Part shown: in pieces, positions 23,591 through 36,000 of the stretch
Position numbering within the stretch: position 1 is the stretch's first letter
Layout: every line of letters starts with the position of its first letter
Origin: Apteryx mantelli
Lineage: Eukaryota; Chordata; Aves; Apterygiformes; Apterygidae
Assembly (NCBI RefSeq): GCF_036417845.1
Contig: NC_089982.1
Location: 68,089,684 to 68,153,683, forward strand
Direction: 5' to 3'
Length of the DNA stretch: 64,000 nt
Position numbers and translations under genes: made by a program
The notes under the pieces: generated by a model
Databases searched by the model: none
Told to the model about the DNA's origin: nothing
Seen by the model: only the letters and a program-made list of their open reading frames with translations

Positions 23591-24240
23591 GTCCACATGA
23601 AGAGTTAATTATATCTCCACTAAGTAATGGCCTATTCGAGAACACATTGGCTTACATCAGAAGTTTCACCTTGTGGCTGAGGAAATCTTTTGCAAAGGAT
23701 GCTTCACTGAAACTGATAAAAGTGCAAGAAGTTGAATTTTTGCTGAACTAGCATTTCCTGACAAAAAATATTAATCAGAAAATTCGCAAAGAGATGATAA
23801 TAGCACCTTTTAAAATCACTTCTCCCTGTTCTGGTTTGTCCTCCTCAGGAGATAGCAACTGTGCAAGCTGGTGCAGTTGGGGAGCGATACCAAGAAGTAC
23901 GCAGATACACCAAGAGGAGCTGAATATTTGGCTCTGTGGATTTGTATTTTTCTTTACAGACCTTATCCTATGGATTTTACAGAGCAAAGATGCTGTGTGG
24001 TTTACACTGTATTTTACAGAAGAGATGACTGAAGAAAACTCAATGAGAACATAAAATAAGGCTAATTTAAACTATATAACAAGTATAAAAGGAATATGGA
24101 AAATGTTTGTGAGACTTAGGAAATGAGCTTCATAACTCACTGCAGACTCTGCTGCTTTTGAGCTACTTTTCTTCCACATATTTAAGAAGCTGATAATGAC
24201 TTTTTTCTTTATGTTTATTATACTTTATCTTCCTTTGTGT

Positions 24241-24300
24241 GGGAGTGTGTGTATATATGTAGAAGGACACGCATTTGTGTGTGTGTTTATGTATTTACAT
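24241..24300. repeat. Degenerate (GT)n / (TA)n simple sequence
   Basis: Two runs of GTGTGTGT separated by a TATATGT stretch and unique bases. The repeat is interrupted and short. Confidence 0.6.
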
Positions 24301-26662
24301 ATGCAAATAGCAATCACATACCACCAATTTTTCCTCCTTGAGTCAGTGTGTTATCGCTTCACCAGACTAACAAATCAAAAACAATTTCCAATTTCTTTCA
24401 CAAATACCTAGTGGCTAAACATTATTAATGCATTTGTCAGACTGGCATAAACTCAAAAATTGCTCAGTTAGGGAAGAAGAATATAAAGCATCGATTGTTT
24501 ACAATCAGGTTTTGTAATCTGTATTTTCTTCATGGAGGTGAAAGTTTATCTCATTCTACAACAGAGGTTATAATTTCACCACAACTATTCATCAAAACTG
24601 ATATTTTGGAGCTTCAAATCATCACTTTCTGAGGCTACAAAGTAAGCAAGCTGTTGGCCTTTCCTTTAATACCCTCCTTTAAAAAAAATAGCTGCCAGCA
24701 AGTTATGGGTTTATCTCATATATGTGAGAGTGCTCCAATAAAACACTTCTGCTTGCAGCAATCATAGATTATGAGGCTTTTATAATCATGAAATAAGCCC
24801 AATAGTCCACTGCTGTTCTCAGAAGATTGAAAATCACTGGGTATTATTCTCTTTGTATGGATGTATGAGCCTCTCATTTCTCAGGGGCTTGTGTTACATT
24901 TAGCCATGCTGTTGGTACGTACCTTGTACATCAGAAATGTTTCCTACAAGTTGGGAAACACTGGGGTGTTTTGTCAATTTCTGACATCTTTCCCTTTGAA
25001 AGAATGAAGTGCACTGCAGGTGTTTTAACTCTAAAATCATTGTTTTTGCTCTCCTTTCTTTTTCCCCAGGTACAGGATAATCTTCTATAAAACAGTGTTT
25101 TGAAATGCTTTGACATTGCAAGAAGTACATGAAAGCCATTGGAATGAAGTCTATGAAGGATGTTTATCTTAATTCTCTCTTGCAACAATTATGGCGATTA
25201 GATACACTGCTACTTTTGTATCCTTAGAACCACAATATTTGTAGAGCAATGATTAGAAGGAGTTTCTTTCTGGAAATAGATCTAAAACTATGGTTTTAAT
25301 GACATTCTTAGCAAAACATTTGTGCTATAAGCAAGGTAATGATGACAGATATCAAGGTCAGTGTAATTACTTTCTATATCTGGATTAGTATTACCCTGAG
25401 TGTTATATACAAACTATCTACAAACATCAATCTATTGCTATACTTCCTTAGGAATGGACTTTTTCATTTTTACATTATGAAAATTAATGCATGTTCCAAA
25501 ATAAGAATTTAATTCCTTTTAAAAAAATGCTCTCATTGCATTTGTCTTGTTTTTTAAACCCCAAAGGTGCAGTATAAAAAAATAAGGAAAAAGTAGAAAA
25601 CAAGGCAAAGTTGGCTTTAAAATTGCAAATATTTACACTCAGAAATGCAGATTGCAAAAGTGTATGTTCTCCAAGAGAGCTGGATGGCAGAAACTAGCTA
25701 GAATTCAAAAAGGAATTGGTGTGTCAGGTTCCTATTTGCATTTTTAATACTCCTGAAATTAATAGATAGCTATTTGCTTTAATCTTTTCATATCAGCCAC
25801 AAACTGCTTGTACATGTTGTATCATAATCATTCTGATAGGAATTGAATTTTATTCAAGTGGCAATTTCAGATTTTCAAGTTCAAGTCGTTGGATGGTAAC
25901 TATGTTTGGGGGTGATATAAAAACCTTATGTAAACTACTTCACAACTAGACATAAATCTTGACTGGACTAAATCAACAGAAGTAGTAGTGTGCTGATTCA
26001 AAGGGGCACATCAATGGAAAATATTTCAAGGACAAACTTCAATGATCCTCTGAGCTGTGAGTTAAATGTAATATGATAAAAAAAGACAAGGTCAGTAAAG
26101 TAAACCCTAATTCTTTGGATTCTTTGTTATAATGCTATTCAGTATCTGGACACAGTAAACTTGGTCCTCCCCCGTAACAGATCTTCGGAATTACTTGTCT
26201 TTGAAATTACTCATTTTTTCCTCCAGCTATGTTGCAATGTTCAGCTGAGGCTATAAATAAACAGCTCTTTCAAATGTCATTGGCTAACATCATCCCGTGC
26301 ATTGATCAGGGAATAAAGCTTCTAAGTTTCTATTGCATGGTGAACTGGATGTTCCTGACCAACCTAAAATGTGTGTAGCTTCTGATAATTCAGTAGGAAC
26401 GCTCTTGAGTCCATCGAGTTTCCCAGCTTTTGCATCATCAGTCACAAATTTAAATCTGGCATTTTCATGCAGTAAAGTCATGATAAAATGATTCTTAAGC
26501 TGCAAAGTGAAGGAAAAAAATACTCTTTTTCTCTGTGGTGACAGCTTGTCTCTCTCTATTTTTCATCCAAACAAGTAGAACGCTGTAAATCCTGTCCAGA
26601 AGACACAGACTGGAAGAATTAATCAAAGGTTTGTTTATGAGCTGTTTGGAGCAGATTAAATG

Positions 26663-26679
26663 TTGTGTTGACAACACAA
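26663..26679. repeat. 17-bp palindrome with one central base
   Basis: TTGTGTTG, a single A, then CAACACAA. The arms match exactly over 8 bp. Confidence 0.8.
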
Positions 26680-27123
26680 TTTACAAATTATCTATCAACA
26701 TCAACAGAAGCATAGCACCTGATCCTAATGTCAAGGAGAGCAGATATGAGCCATGAGAGAAGAGCTAAGCCAATGTGGCAACCTCCAAACTGGAGTCCCT
26801 GAAGATAGTCCTCAAAATCTTGTATTTGTGCCTAAGCCTCTGTGGTATCTTCCAAATCATTCCATCATGGATGAGGAATGCTCACTGTGGACCTAGGCAG
26901 TGTGAATGTTGGAGTGGATCATTTCAATCATGTGGGGCCAGTTTCTCAATCTGTGGAGAAAATCATATGCCCTGAAACCTTCCAGCTCCTTTTGTGTAGT
27001 AGTTTGGTGTTAGTGAATGTACTGCATTTAGGTTACATTTTTGCAAGCACTTTCATGGTTATGGATATGTATATGTATATAAATATAAAAGATCTCCACT
27101 TAGCAAGGAAAGGCCAAAAACAT

Positions 27124-27752
27124 TAGCCAGCAGTGCACCTTTGTGGCAAAGAAGGCCAACAGCCTCCTGGGCTGCATTAAGAAGAGCACTGCCAGCATAT
27201 TGAGGGAGTGATCCTTCCCCTCTACTCAGCCCTGGTGGGGCCACACCTGGAGTTCTGGGTCCACTGCTGGGCTCCCCAGCACAAGAGAGACACGGACATA
27301 CTGGAGTGAGCCCAGTGAAGGGCCATGAAGATGATTAAGGGACTGGAGCATATGACATAGGAGGAGAGGCTGAGAGCTCGGACTGTTCACCCTGGAGAAA
27401 AGCAGGCTTGGGGGGGTCTTATCAATGTGTATACAAATCTGATGGGACGGTGTAAAAAGACAGAACCCGACTCTTCTCAGTAGTAGCCACTGATGGGACA
27501 AGAGGCAATGGGCACCAATTGAAATACAGGAAATCCCATTTAAACATAAGAAAAAAAAAATTTACTGTGAGGGTGGTCGAACACCGGCACAGGCTGCCCA
27601 GAGAGATTGTGGAGTCTCCAACCTTGGAGATACTCAAAACCTGACTGGACATAGCCCTGAGCAACCTGCTCTAAGTGACCCTGCTTGAGGAGGAGAGTTG
27701 GGCTAGATGATTTCCAGAGGTCCTTCCAACCTTAGCAATTCTGTGATTCTGT
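27124..27752 (+). mobile_element. CR1 LINE, 5'-truncated, plus strand
   Basis: The copy starts inside ORF2 (GCCAGCAGTGCACC, then GGCAAAGAAGGCCAACAGCC) and ends with the 3' UTR GTCCTTCCAACCTTAGCAAT and one and a half CR1 octamers at 27736-27752. Between them are typical blocks such as CTGGTGGGGCCACACCTGGA and AGGCTGCCCAGAGAGATTGT. The ORF2 frame is broken by stops (for example TGA after GAGGGAG near 27209), and an A-run of ten lies at 27551-27560. It is more decayed than the copy at 20093 and lies in the opposite orientation. The reverse-transcriptase core is missing, so it is dead. Confidence 0.93.
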
Positions 27753-29304
27753 AGATCTTTTTTTCTTGCCTTGTGTTTCCTCTGTATTCCATTAAATAAA
27801 TGCAAACCCTTGGGAAAAGCAACCCTTGTTTTTGCCATAGGAAATACGTTGCTGAGAATAAGAAACATTTGTAACTAATAGCTGAGTATAATACTGAATA
27901 TGAACATTTCCTGTTATCAGGTCCTCCCCAACATTTTACCTCTCCTTCCCCACTTGTTTCCCCTCTGAATCTTCTGTCTTTTGATTACACAGTTACAATG
28001 CAAAACAAAATGGAAATTCAAGTCTTAAATGGAGACTAAATAAATAGAGATTTTACCACTATACCAATGAAGAATTGCAATGACTACTAAAAGAAGAGGT
28101 AAAACTGTATACATATGATGTTTGAGAATGTTTTCTGTACAATACACAAAGTATATACTTGTATTCTATTATTATAGTATATTGATTCCATGGTGGATCC
28201 AAGTGGATGTAGTATCACATGCTGCATTTCTGTGTTCTCAGCACAATATTTGATTAATACAGTAACAAACAATTTCCTGAACTGTGGCTGGGTCAAACAG
28301 TCTGAATGCCCTTGATACAGATTACTATGAAATTCAAAACCTTGAGGCCTTTGTTTCTCCGTGGCCCAAATGTGATCCCAGTTCTTTAAGATTCTGCGCT
28401 TGCAATACTCACCGAGCTACCCAATTCTAATAATTGTGCCTGGTGTTGTTTTCAGAGACATTCCAGTGGAGTTACTAAAGATTTACTGCAGTATTTCAAT
28501 AAAACAGAATCTGTCAATATCTTTGTAAGAAATAAAACTGCATACTTTCAAAGGTTTAAGGTGGATGGTCATCTTGCAGCATTTTTGTTCATATATATGT
28601 ACACACAGACATGCATATGTTTGTAGATAAACACCTTGAGGTGTCTTTGAGGTAAACAGAATCCTCCTTTTTCTGGGTATATACACGATTTATGCATAGG
28701 ATTTTATTCCATCAATGATTAAGTTGCGGCCTTTTCTTTTTTTAAATGAAGACCTGTTCTTGAAGTGATTGGCAGTGACTTATTGGTGGTTAGTATAGTT
28801 AGAGACTGGATTGGGTAACAGTAAAATCAAATGAAAAGAACTGAAACGATTTTTAAGGTTCTTGGATGGTAGAAGAAGCAAAACTATGACTGGCATTATT
28901 CTCAGCCAGACACCATTAACTACTGAATACAGGGATCCAGGAAATGCCTTTCCAGAACAGCCCCAAGGGCTGTGCCATCCAGTATCCCTATCAGTTGTGA
29001 AAGGTTTCAGAAGATGGTTCCTGGAACCCCCCCTTTTTTTTTCTAGAAACACAGTTTTAATTGCTGAGTCTGAGGAGCTGTTGCTCTTCAACGTGTAATT
29101 TTGCTTCAGTATCTGATCAGAAACTGATCTTTCAATCTTTGATAGCTCCTAACAAATTTTTGTCCAATACTGTTATTTTTATTGTGATTAAATGAGTGAT
29201 ACATATATAATTTTACAGAGTGTGGCCGGATTGCCACAGTTAAACATGCCTGTGGTAATTTGGAGAGTAGGATACGTCCATGCAAGTCTGTAGAGGAACT
29301 GAGC

Positions 29305-29324
29305 ACTAACCACATGTGGTTAGT
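29305..29324. repeat. 20-bp perfect palindrome with paired RUNX-like words
   Basis: ACTAACCACA is followed by TGTGGTTAGT. Each half contains the RUNX core (AACCACA / TGTGGTT) and the centre creates overlapping E-box-type CANNTG words. Binding is an inference from motif knowledge. Confidence 0.8.
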
Positions 29325-29691
29325 AAAAGACCACAGTTGCCTCTGGTGGTAGTCCATGATTAGAGGGACTGAAATGTTTATGGAGGGGGGTGAGGACAGG
29401 ACTAGATCAGCATTAGAATCAACAGATTTTTGTGAGTTCTGTGAGTCTGGGTTTTAGCAAAACCATCACAGTTGAATATAGCCTTGAAGATGATGGACTG
29501 GATTGGCATCATCTGTGAATTTGGTTGATTATGAGAATTGAGTGTTTATTAAATGAGAGAAGAAAAGGAAAATAGTGCAATGTGAATTGGTTTGCCTCAT
29601 CTTCTGGACATTCCTATATTAACCATGTGGGACTCATTAAAAATACTAGCACTTGAGAATTCTGCAGTACTCTGCAAATTGATCCATTCAC

Positions 29692-29774
29692 GAAGTGCTG
29701 TATTTCTCATTGTTTAAATTAATTCATTTGCAGGAGGTGCAGTATTTCTCATTGTTTAAATCAATTCATTTGCA
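29692..29774. repeat. 42-bp tandem duplication
   Basis: The unit containing GTATTTCTCATTGTTTAAAT occurs at 29692-29732 and 29734-29774. The copies differ at about three positions, so the duplication is older than the one at 5426. Confidence 0.9.
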
Positions 29775-31428
29775 TGTGTTGAATACTCCCATGCTACAGG
29801 ATGCTTAAATTGTGAAAAATAAGCCCTTTCTTCATGTTACTGGCAATGTACTGCAAGCAACAGCATACAAAATAAGCCATGATGCAAATGATTTCATTAA
29901 GTTATTAGATTCTTAGAGATTAATATTAACAACTGACATTGCCCCATATAACAATAGAAGCTTTTCATTGCAACAGCTAGTTTTAAAATGGACTGTTGTT
30001 GTTCTTCTTATCATTTAGTACCAGATGAGAGTAATAAGAAAAGCACATCCTCCATCCAACAGCTGGGAACCCCAGCTTCGTAGATAAGAGAGGTTGTGTT
30101 AGTTCCGACAAAAACTGAAATGTCCTGAAAAATTTTCTGGGAATAATGGGATCTATATAGAAATGCAAAGGACAATTTAACAAATTTGTACAGCCATTAA
30201 TCTTATGTTTTAAGCTCATCTTAGAAAATGCAGACCTAATTCAGCCTTGCTATAACTTATGCTTTCTTTCAGATTTCTGAATAATCATATATAGATATTC
30301 TTTGTCGTTAGGAAAAAATTAAATTCAGTGATCAAAACACTGAAAGTAATTGGTTCGAGCCAAAGTTTTCATAGTAGAATATTGCTATTTTAAGGTGTGG
30401 AATTAAATGTGTGCAAACCTTTTTAATGTGGGGGGGCAGTGTAAAAAGACATCTACTATACATTTCAAGATCTATTTTCAGCTTATTTTTGAAAGGGATA
30501 GAAGATAGTCAACTTTTACCATAATTTTTAAAGTTTTAGAGAACAATTACAAGCCACTGCAACCTAGAGTCCTTGAAAATGCCACTGCTTACACTGAGAC
30601 TAACTCTATCACTTTCCCTTCCTCCCCAGGGACCCTGACCAATGCCATTACAAATCTTTGCCCCTGGCCAGCTCCAGCAATGGGTTTTGCCTCTCCCAAT
30701 GCTTGTAAAGAGACATTAGATTATAGCTCGAAAACAAGAAGCCTAGGTAAGGTTAGGTAGCACATACTTTGCAAACTGCTTCTGAAATTGAGCTAGTAAC
30801 GGTTCAAGAAAAAAAGTCATTCTAATTGTAAACATTTTCTTAATGCTCTTCAGTAACATTTTGAAGACTTGTTGGTATAAAAACAAAGGTAGGTAATTGC
30901 AGCTGATGATGTGGTTCCTAGAGATGGTTGCTGAGAAGGTGTCTGCAGATTTTATTAAATATCATTTCCTGGGCACACTGCTGACTACCAGGTATCTGTG
31001 AATTACTTGGCAGTATAGTGGTGGACCATTGTGATGCAATGATCAATCTGGATTCACCCTTTTTTTGAAAATACTAACTTGAAAATCTTAAATAGCTCCC
31101 ACATGTGGTCTGATAGTATAAAATAAGAACAGAAAGTTGCCAGGGGAACACAGAATGCAGTGTGAAAGGGCAAGATGCTTTCTTAAAGAAATATTTATCA
31201 TCCTATTTTACACTTAAAACAAAAATGGAAGCTGAAACATGGCTGTGGTCTACTCCTGTGTATAGTGTGATGTGAGGACAGCTCAGTGCAGCTTTGAGTA
31301 AGGAGAGGATGATGTGCACTAAAAAGCAGAAAACTGAAAATTGCATCAGGACAATGTAATTGTTTTACACAGCATTCTCACCCGTAGCTGTTAAATGGAA
31401 TTGTAAAGGAAGATTAGGATGTCACTTT

Positions 31429-31512
31429 GCATTTTGGAAAAAAAGTGAGGCTTAGAGGAAAGAAGCAGCTGGACCAAGCCCTGAATCATGATTGCAGCTG
31501 GAAATAAAACCA
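31429..31512 (-). mobile_element. MIR-type SINE fragment, minus strand
   Basis: The + strand shows the MIR body in reverse complement: GCATTTTGGAAAA, then TGAGGCTTAGAGG, GGACCAAGCCCTGA and GCAGCTGGAAATAAAACC. These parallel the antisense MIR order CATTTTACAGATGAGGAAAC, TGAGGCACAGAG, GCCCAAGGTCA, GCAGAGCTGGGA. Divergence is high and the ends are approximate. Confidence 0.5.
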
Positions 31513-34500
31513 CTGTTTTTTTCAGTTTTTGTATAAATCAGTAAGCTTCTAGAATTCATGTGTTAATAAATGGATACTGTGAATATGTTGTAAAACACCA
31601 AACTAAAGGTCAAGTATCTTCAAATAGCTGAAAAACATATGAATTGCCTACATTTTTACAAATCCTGATGTGACTGCTTATTAAGGTTACCACAAAACCT
31701 CTATATTCAAACAACTGTTAGTTGGGTTGCAAAGTCCTGTAGCTTTGAAAGATAGTAGTAATGCATATCTATATTTCTCAATAACTTTATTATAAAAGAT
31801 TTTTTGCTACTTTCTTTTAAGAAAGCTAGCAGCTGTGTTGTTTGTAACAAGTATTTGAAAGTCAGCAATAAAAAAGTCCTCGAGCTGTAGAATTGCCCTT
31901 TCTTTTCTCTTAAAATTCCATTCATGTTTACCTGAAGTATAAATTTCCATTTTTTTATCATTTGTTTTTTAACAGAAAATTCATCATTTTGCAAAGTACT
32001 GTCTGACAGTGAACATTTTAAAGGTCTGGACCCAAACAGTTACCAACACAACAGTACCTAAAATATCAGGCATGGTACTGATGCTTAGGAATGACGGGAG
32101 TGCACAGCAAATTTGGTTAGTCTTCTGATCACTCACTCTACCTGATCTTTTTGTGCTAGCGGTCACTTTCATTGGCAGCTGATGCACCTAATACCAATTT
32201 ACTAGCTCCCATAGTTCAGATCTGTGTTGCAATGGTTAAGGAGCTGCGGGAAAGATTTTAATAATTTTACCTCATGACAATTCAAAAAAATCTGTTAACA
32301 GTTACTGAAAAATCTATGGTAGAAGACTGTTATTTGTTTACAGAAGTCAAGCCCTGGAAGAGTTAGAAATGTCAAGTTTATGGTTGCCCAGCATCCCTGA
32401 TGCAGGCCTTATACCCATACAGCAATAAGCATAATCATATCCAGAGAACTCCTGCCACTTTCAGTCCCATTATTGCACATAGGTGGAGCAGAATTAAGAT
32501 TGTATGGATGATTACATGTCTGGCATTTCTTGGCTGCTTAGTTTTGCACCACAAATAACATTTTTTCAATATAGGGTTTTTTTTGTGGTGATTGTAATAA
32601 TTAGGATTAGGTGGTTGCTTTTTGGTGCATTTATTAAATATTTGAAGATTTTCATCACCTATCTTGCATTTCCTAGTGTGGTGGTGAATTGTAGAGGATC
32701 ACTGAATTATAAAATCTTTCTTACTTATGCTCCTTGCTCTTTGTTTAGGGGGAAAAAAAAAAAGTCTTGCAGAGACAGCTCCTTATTCCTGGGATGTGTT
32801 TCAAAAGAGCTCCACTCAGGGACAAAGGTCCTCCCATGAAGAGCAGCTTCGAGGATAGAAGCTTTTGATTGTGCATTTTATAGAGAGGTTATTTCTTCCA
32901 TGGCTCTTTGATAACAGCCTGGCACACTTCAAACGGTATGGCAATATAAATGAGGAAGATAAATCAAAGGCATTTTGGGAAACTAAATTTTTTGGGTATA
33001 AATTTTGCCTTTGGATACTATAAATGCACGAAACTAGAATGGATGTCAGAAGTGTGGTGTAAGTATCCACAGGAAGTATTCAGCCTTTAAATTATTCATT
33101 GCACACAGCAATTAGTTAAGCAACAAATGTTTCTCAACCATTACTCATAGTGTAAAATAACCTTTAATAAACTAAAAGGAAATACAGGATGCCCAGTGTG
33201 TTATGTACCCTTTTTAGGCACGTTCTCCAAAAATACTCATAGAAATCATTACAACTAGAAAGCATTCCAACTCATTACCACAGAGAAGAGCCAGCGCTTT
33301 TTATACCACGGTGTTCATTCAGTCTATGTGTGAGGTACATTAACATAAATGGAAACTATATAGATTTAGTGAGAGGAAAATGCAGGCCATTTATTCATTA
33401 TTTCAAAATACAAATGAGACCGTTTCTTAATAACATCCACCAGTCATGGTTTGCATCCCTGCCTCTAAACCTATGGTGTTACATGTGCAGCAGTTAAGAA
33501 AGAAAGAAATCTTCAGCTATTCATGTCGGGATACAAACTATGCATTTGGAGATAAGTTATTTTGTTTCCTGGAGCTTTTTTAACCTTCCTCAGAATGAGG
33601 GTATGTTTAGTGTGCAGAGTACAGCATACTAAATCCCAAATTGCTTATCGAAGCTTGGGCTGAAAAGGGGAGCTTGTATACGGTCCACTAGTGGCTCAAA
33701 GCAGAGCAGCAATTTAAAAACATGGATAAGATAATCTTCCCGTCACACTTCACCTGAGCTGACTCTCCCTGCTGCAGGGCTACTTGCCCTCCCGTATGGG
33801 CTAAAGCAGTCAGCCATCCAAAGAACTGCTTTGACTAAAAAATTTTGAGCTTCTCTATTTCTGCCTTTTACATCATTTTTGTAATACAAGTCAAGTGACC
33901 CTGTTTAAGATTAGATCACTATTTCTCGTAAAAAGTGATTTTAAATAAGTTATTAACAAGAAGCAGCCTATATGTCGTACATTTATGTGAAGTGAGGCCG
34001 ATTACACCTACAGAGCCTGAGAAAAATGATTTCCTAATTACTTTTAAACAAGAAAAGAATGTGTGGGGATGCTTAAGAAGAGAGATAGTTCCAAGTAATA
34101 ATAATAATAATAATAATTTAGAATTCTGTTAATATTATCTGTACCTGTCTTTGAGAACAGGCCGAACATACCCTTGCTATCTGTGACAGAGGATGCAAGA
34201 ACTGTTAATATACCAGTACAAATCAAATTTGCTGTTCAGTTATCTAAAGCACTAACCAGTAGTGTACTGAAAGGGCCCATTTTTCATTCTTTCACACCTG
34301 ACTCTTTCCTTTCCTACGTGTTTTTTCTGTTTCTTCTTTTCCCAGCCAAAAACCCAGCTCTGTGCAATCACTTATAAGGATACAGCCCTAGTCCTAAAGA
34401 GCTTATAGTCTAATTTAAAATAAACTCCAACAGAAGAATAACAGACAGCATAAGGGAAGAAAAGGCTAAGGCAAGACCCTATCTAAACACACTTATGTAT

Positions 34501-35694
34501 TACTGTCTCTGTGCACAGTTTGATGGATCTTTTTCTTCCCTTTTAAAGAATAAAAGTACACAGGACCAAGAATCAGGATCTCTATTCAACAAGAGGAATG
34601 AGAAACTGAATCAGTCAATAGCACAAGGAAAAGAATGGAGCCCTTCACTCTCTCATTCTAGGGTTTGGATATAAAGTTACAGACTAATTTTATTTATTCT
34701 TCTGTTCAAATGCATCTGAATGGGTGTTCAAGCACTCAACTCATACATGCCAGAGCTATTTTCTCTGCAGGCCATGCTTTCTTAGTGCCAGGCAGAGTAG
34801 GTGCTCTTTCTGCTGCATTTGTTCAATTAATTACAGATGTGTTATCTCTCGGAGATATCCTAAGCACTATTTTCTACCAACAGTTTGTAAACCTTAAACA
34901 TGCAACCCATAATGTTCAACTCTCCTACTTCAGAAGGCTCAAATCCCTAATATTTTTATATAACAAAGTTTAAGTAGTAGTTCAGTTTTCAGCTACTGTG
35001 TTGTTAAATTCCATTTTGTTCTTCCATGGGTTGTATAGTCCCAGGTCCTTGAACTCGGTAGTGGCATTTCCAAGCATATGGCATGGTTTTGCTTAGGAAA
35101 GGTCAATCATTCTGAGATATTTAATGATTTTACTGACTATGTAGGAGATCTTATTGATTACACCTTGGGATAATATTTATTTTTTTGCTTTGTATCTATT
35201 TATTCACTGCATTACAGATGCTTTAAAACCAATTATCAGAGTTAATACCGAAAAGGTGAGTAATCTCATTGCTTAGCTTCTGTGTATAGGTTTTCCTTCA
35301 CTTTTACAAATAATGATTTATGCAAAGTCACCAAGACAGCTATTGCTTCTATTGTGGAGTTTATTATCTCCAAGATGAACAGACAAGTCATTAAGCTCTT
35401 GTAGAAGGATTAGCGTAGAGAAAGATCACTGCATTGTGATTTTCTGGTTACATGGTTCAATACAATGATGGTTTAAGGAAGTAAAAGCCAATTTTAGCAC
35501 TGTCATTATAGAACACCATATGTCATCAATAGGCACTTACAAATACTACCACCAATAAGAGTTACTCCTCCATAAAGGGGTCTTTCTATCATGTACCAAT
35601 GGGGTCAGTAATACAGGAAAATGATTTGTGAAGAATTGCTTTAGGATTTATCTTTTGTATTACCTACAAATATTTTTTCAGTTATATCTTTTAA
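31513..35694. other. Non-coding AT-rich DNA
   Basis: No recognisable exon. A trinucleotide microsatellite lies at 34096. At 34394-34420 the words AAAGAGCTTATAGTCTAA recall the tails of old L2/MIR-type repeats; a related word occurs at about 51864-51885. The frame at 32504-32839 (111 codons) has hydrophobic runs only because of T-rich DNA. Confidence 0.45.
34096..34117. repeat. (TAA)n microsatellite
   Basis: About seven perfect TAA units. Confidence 0.95.
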
Positions 35695-36000
35695 TCTAAA
35701 AGTCCTGTAACAAGGCAAATCTTCTCTTGAAGGTTCTTTTCACGTCAGTGTACATTTTCTCTTAACAGATGAGTTTTCAAAAATAACCAACCTAATTAAT
35801 CTGTTCTTAAAGATGGAATGCTGGGTACTTGGCTCCAGCATTAATCCAAACTGCATCTTGCCCCTTGCATTAATGATGCCCTCTCTGGCATATTATGTGG
35901 CAAATTATTTGACTCCATTGTAAAACAGAGATAGAGAAAATGTACACTGACATGAAAAGAACCTTCAAGAGAAGATTTGCCTTGCTACAGGACTTCTAGA
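35695..36000 (-). repeat. Long inverted repeat: 68-bp arms, 170-bp spacer
   Basis: The left arm (35695-35762) and right arm (35933-36000) are reverse complements at 65 of 68 positions. The three exceptions are base pairs 35699/35996, one in the TTAC/CTAC block (right arm GCTACAGG) and one at a former CpG (left CACGTC, right GACATG). On the + strand all three are A/C mismatches; in an RNA copied from the opposite strand they become G-U pairs, so that RNA would pair over all 68 positions. The spacer (35763-35932) contains a smaller 8-bp hairpin (35817-35824 with 35835-35842) and perhaps a decayed MIR piece. TA dinucleotides sit symmetrically at 35697-35698 and 35997-35998, so a MITE of about 298 bp with TA target sites is one reading; a fold-back inverted duplication is another. 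The strand given is the one with the better RNA pairing. No family is recognised. Confidence 0.95.

Larger units (their letters stand above)
23591..27123. other. Non-coding AT-rich DNA
   Basis: No coding exon is supported. A GT-rich alternating stretch lies at about 24241-24300. A TATA-like TATAAATAAA at 26252 sits in AT-rich DNA without other promoter marks. The 17-bp palindrome at 26663 is the only compact structure. Confidence 0.45.
27753..31428. other. Non-coding, with a tandem duplication and a palindrome
   Basis: No gene is recognised. Overlapping frames on both strands at 28780-29098 (103 and 78 codons) have no family signature. Structured items are the 20-bp palindrome at 29305 and the 42-bp duplication at 29692. 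Confidence 0.45.

Noticed and set aside
27671..27868. Minus-strand frame resembling the end of other frames (QNHRI... peptide)
   Set aside because: It is antisense CR1 tail, the same artefact seen at 3087-3272 and 19793-20185.
35880..35935. Possible MIR fragment in the spacer of the inverted repeat
   Set aside because: GGCAAATTATTTGACTCC and GTAAAACAGAGATAG resemble MIR only if a block is deleted between them; too weak to list.
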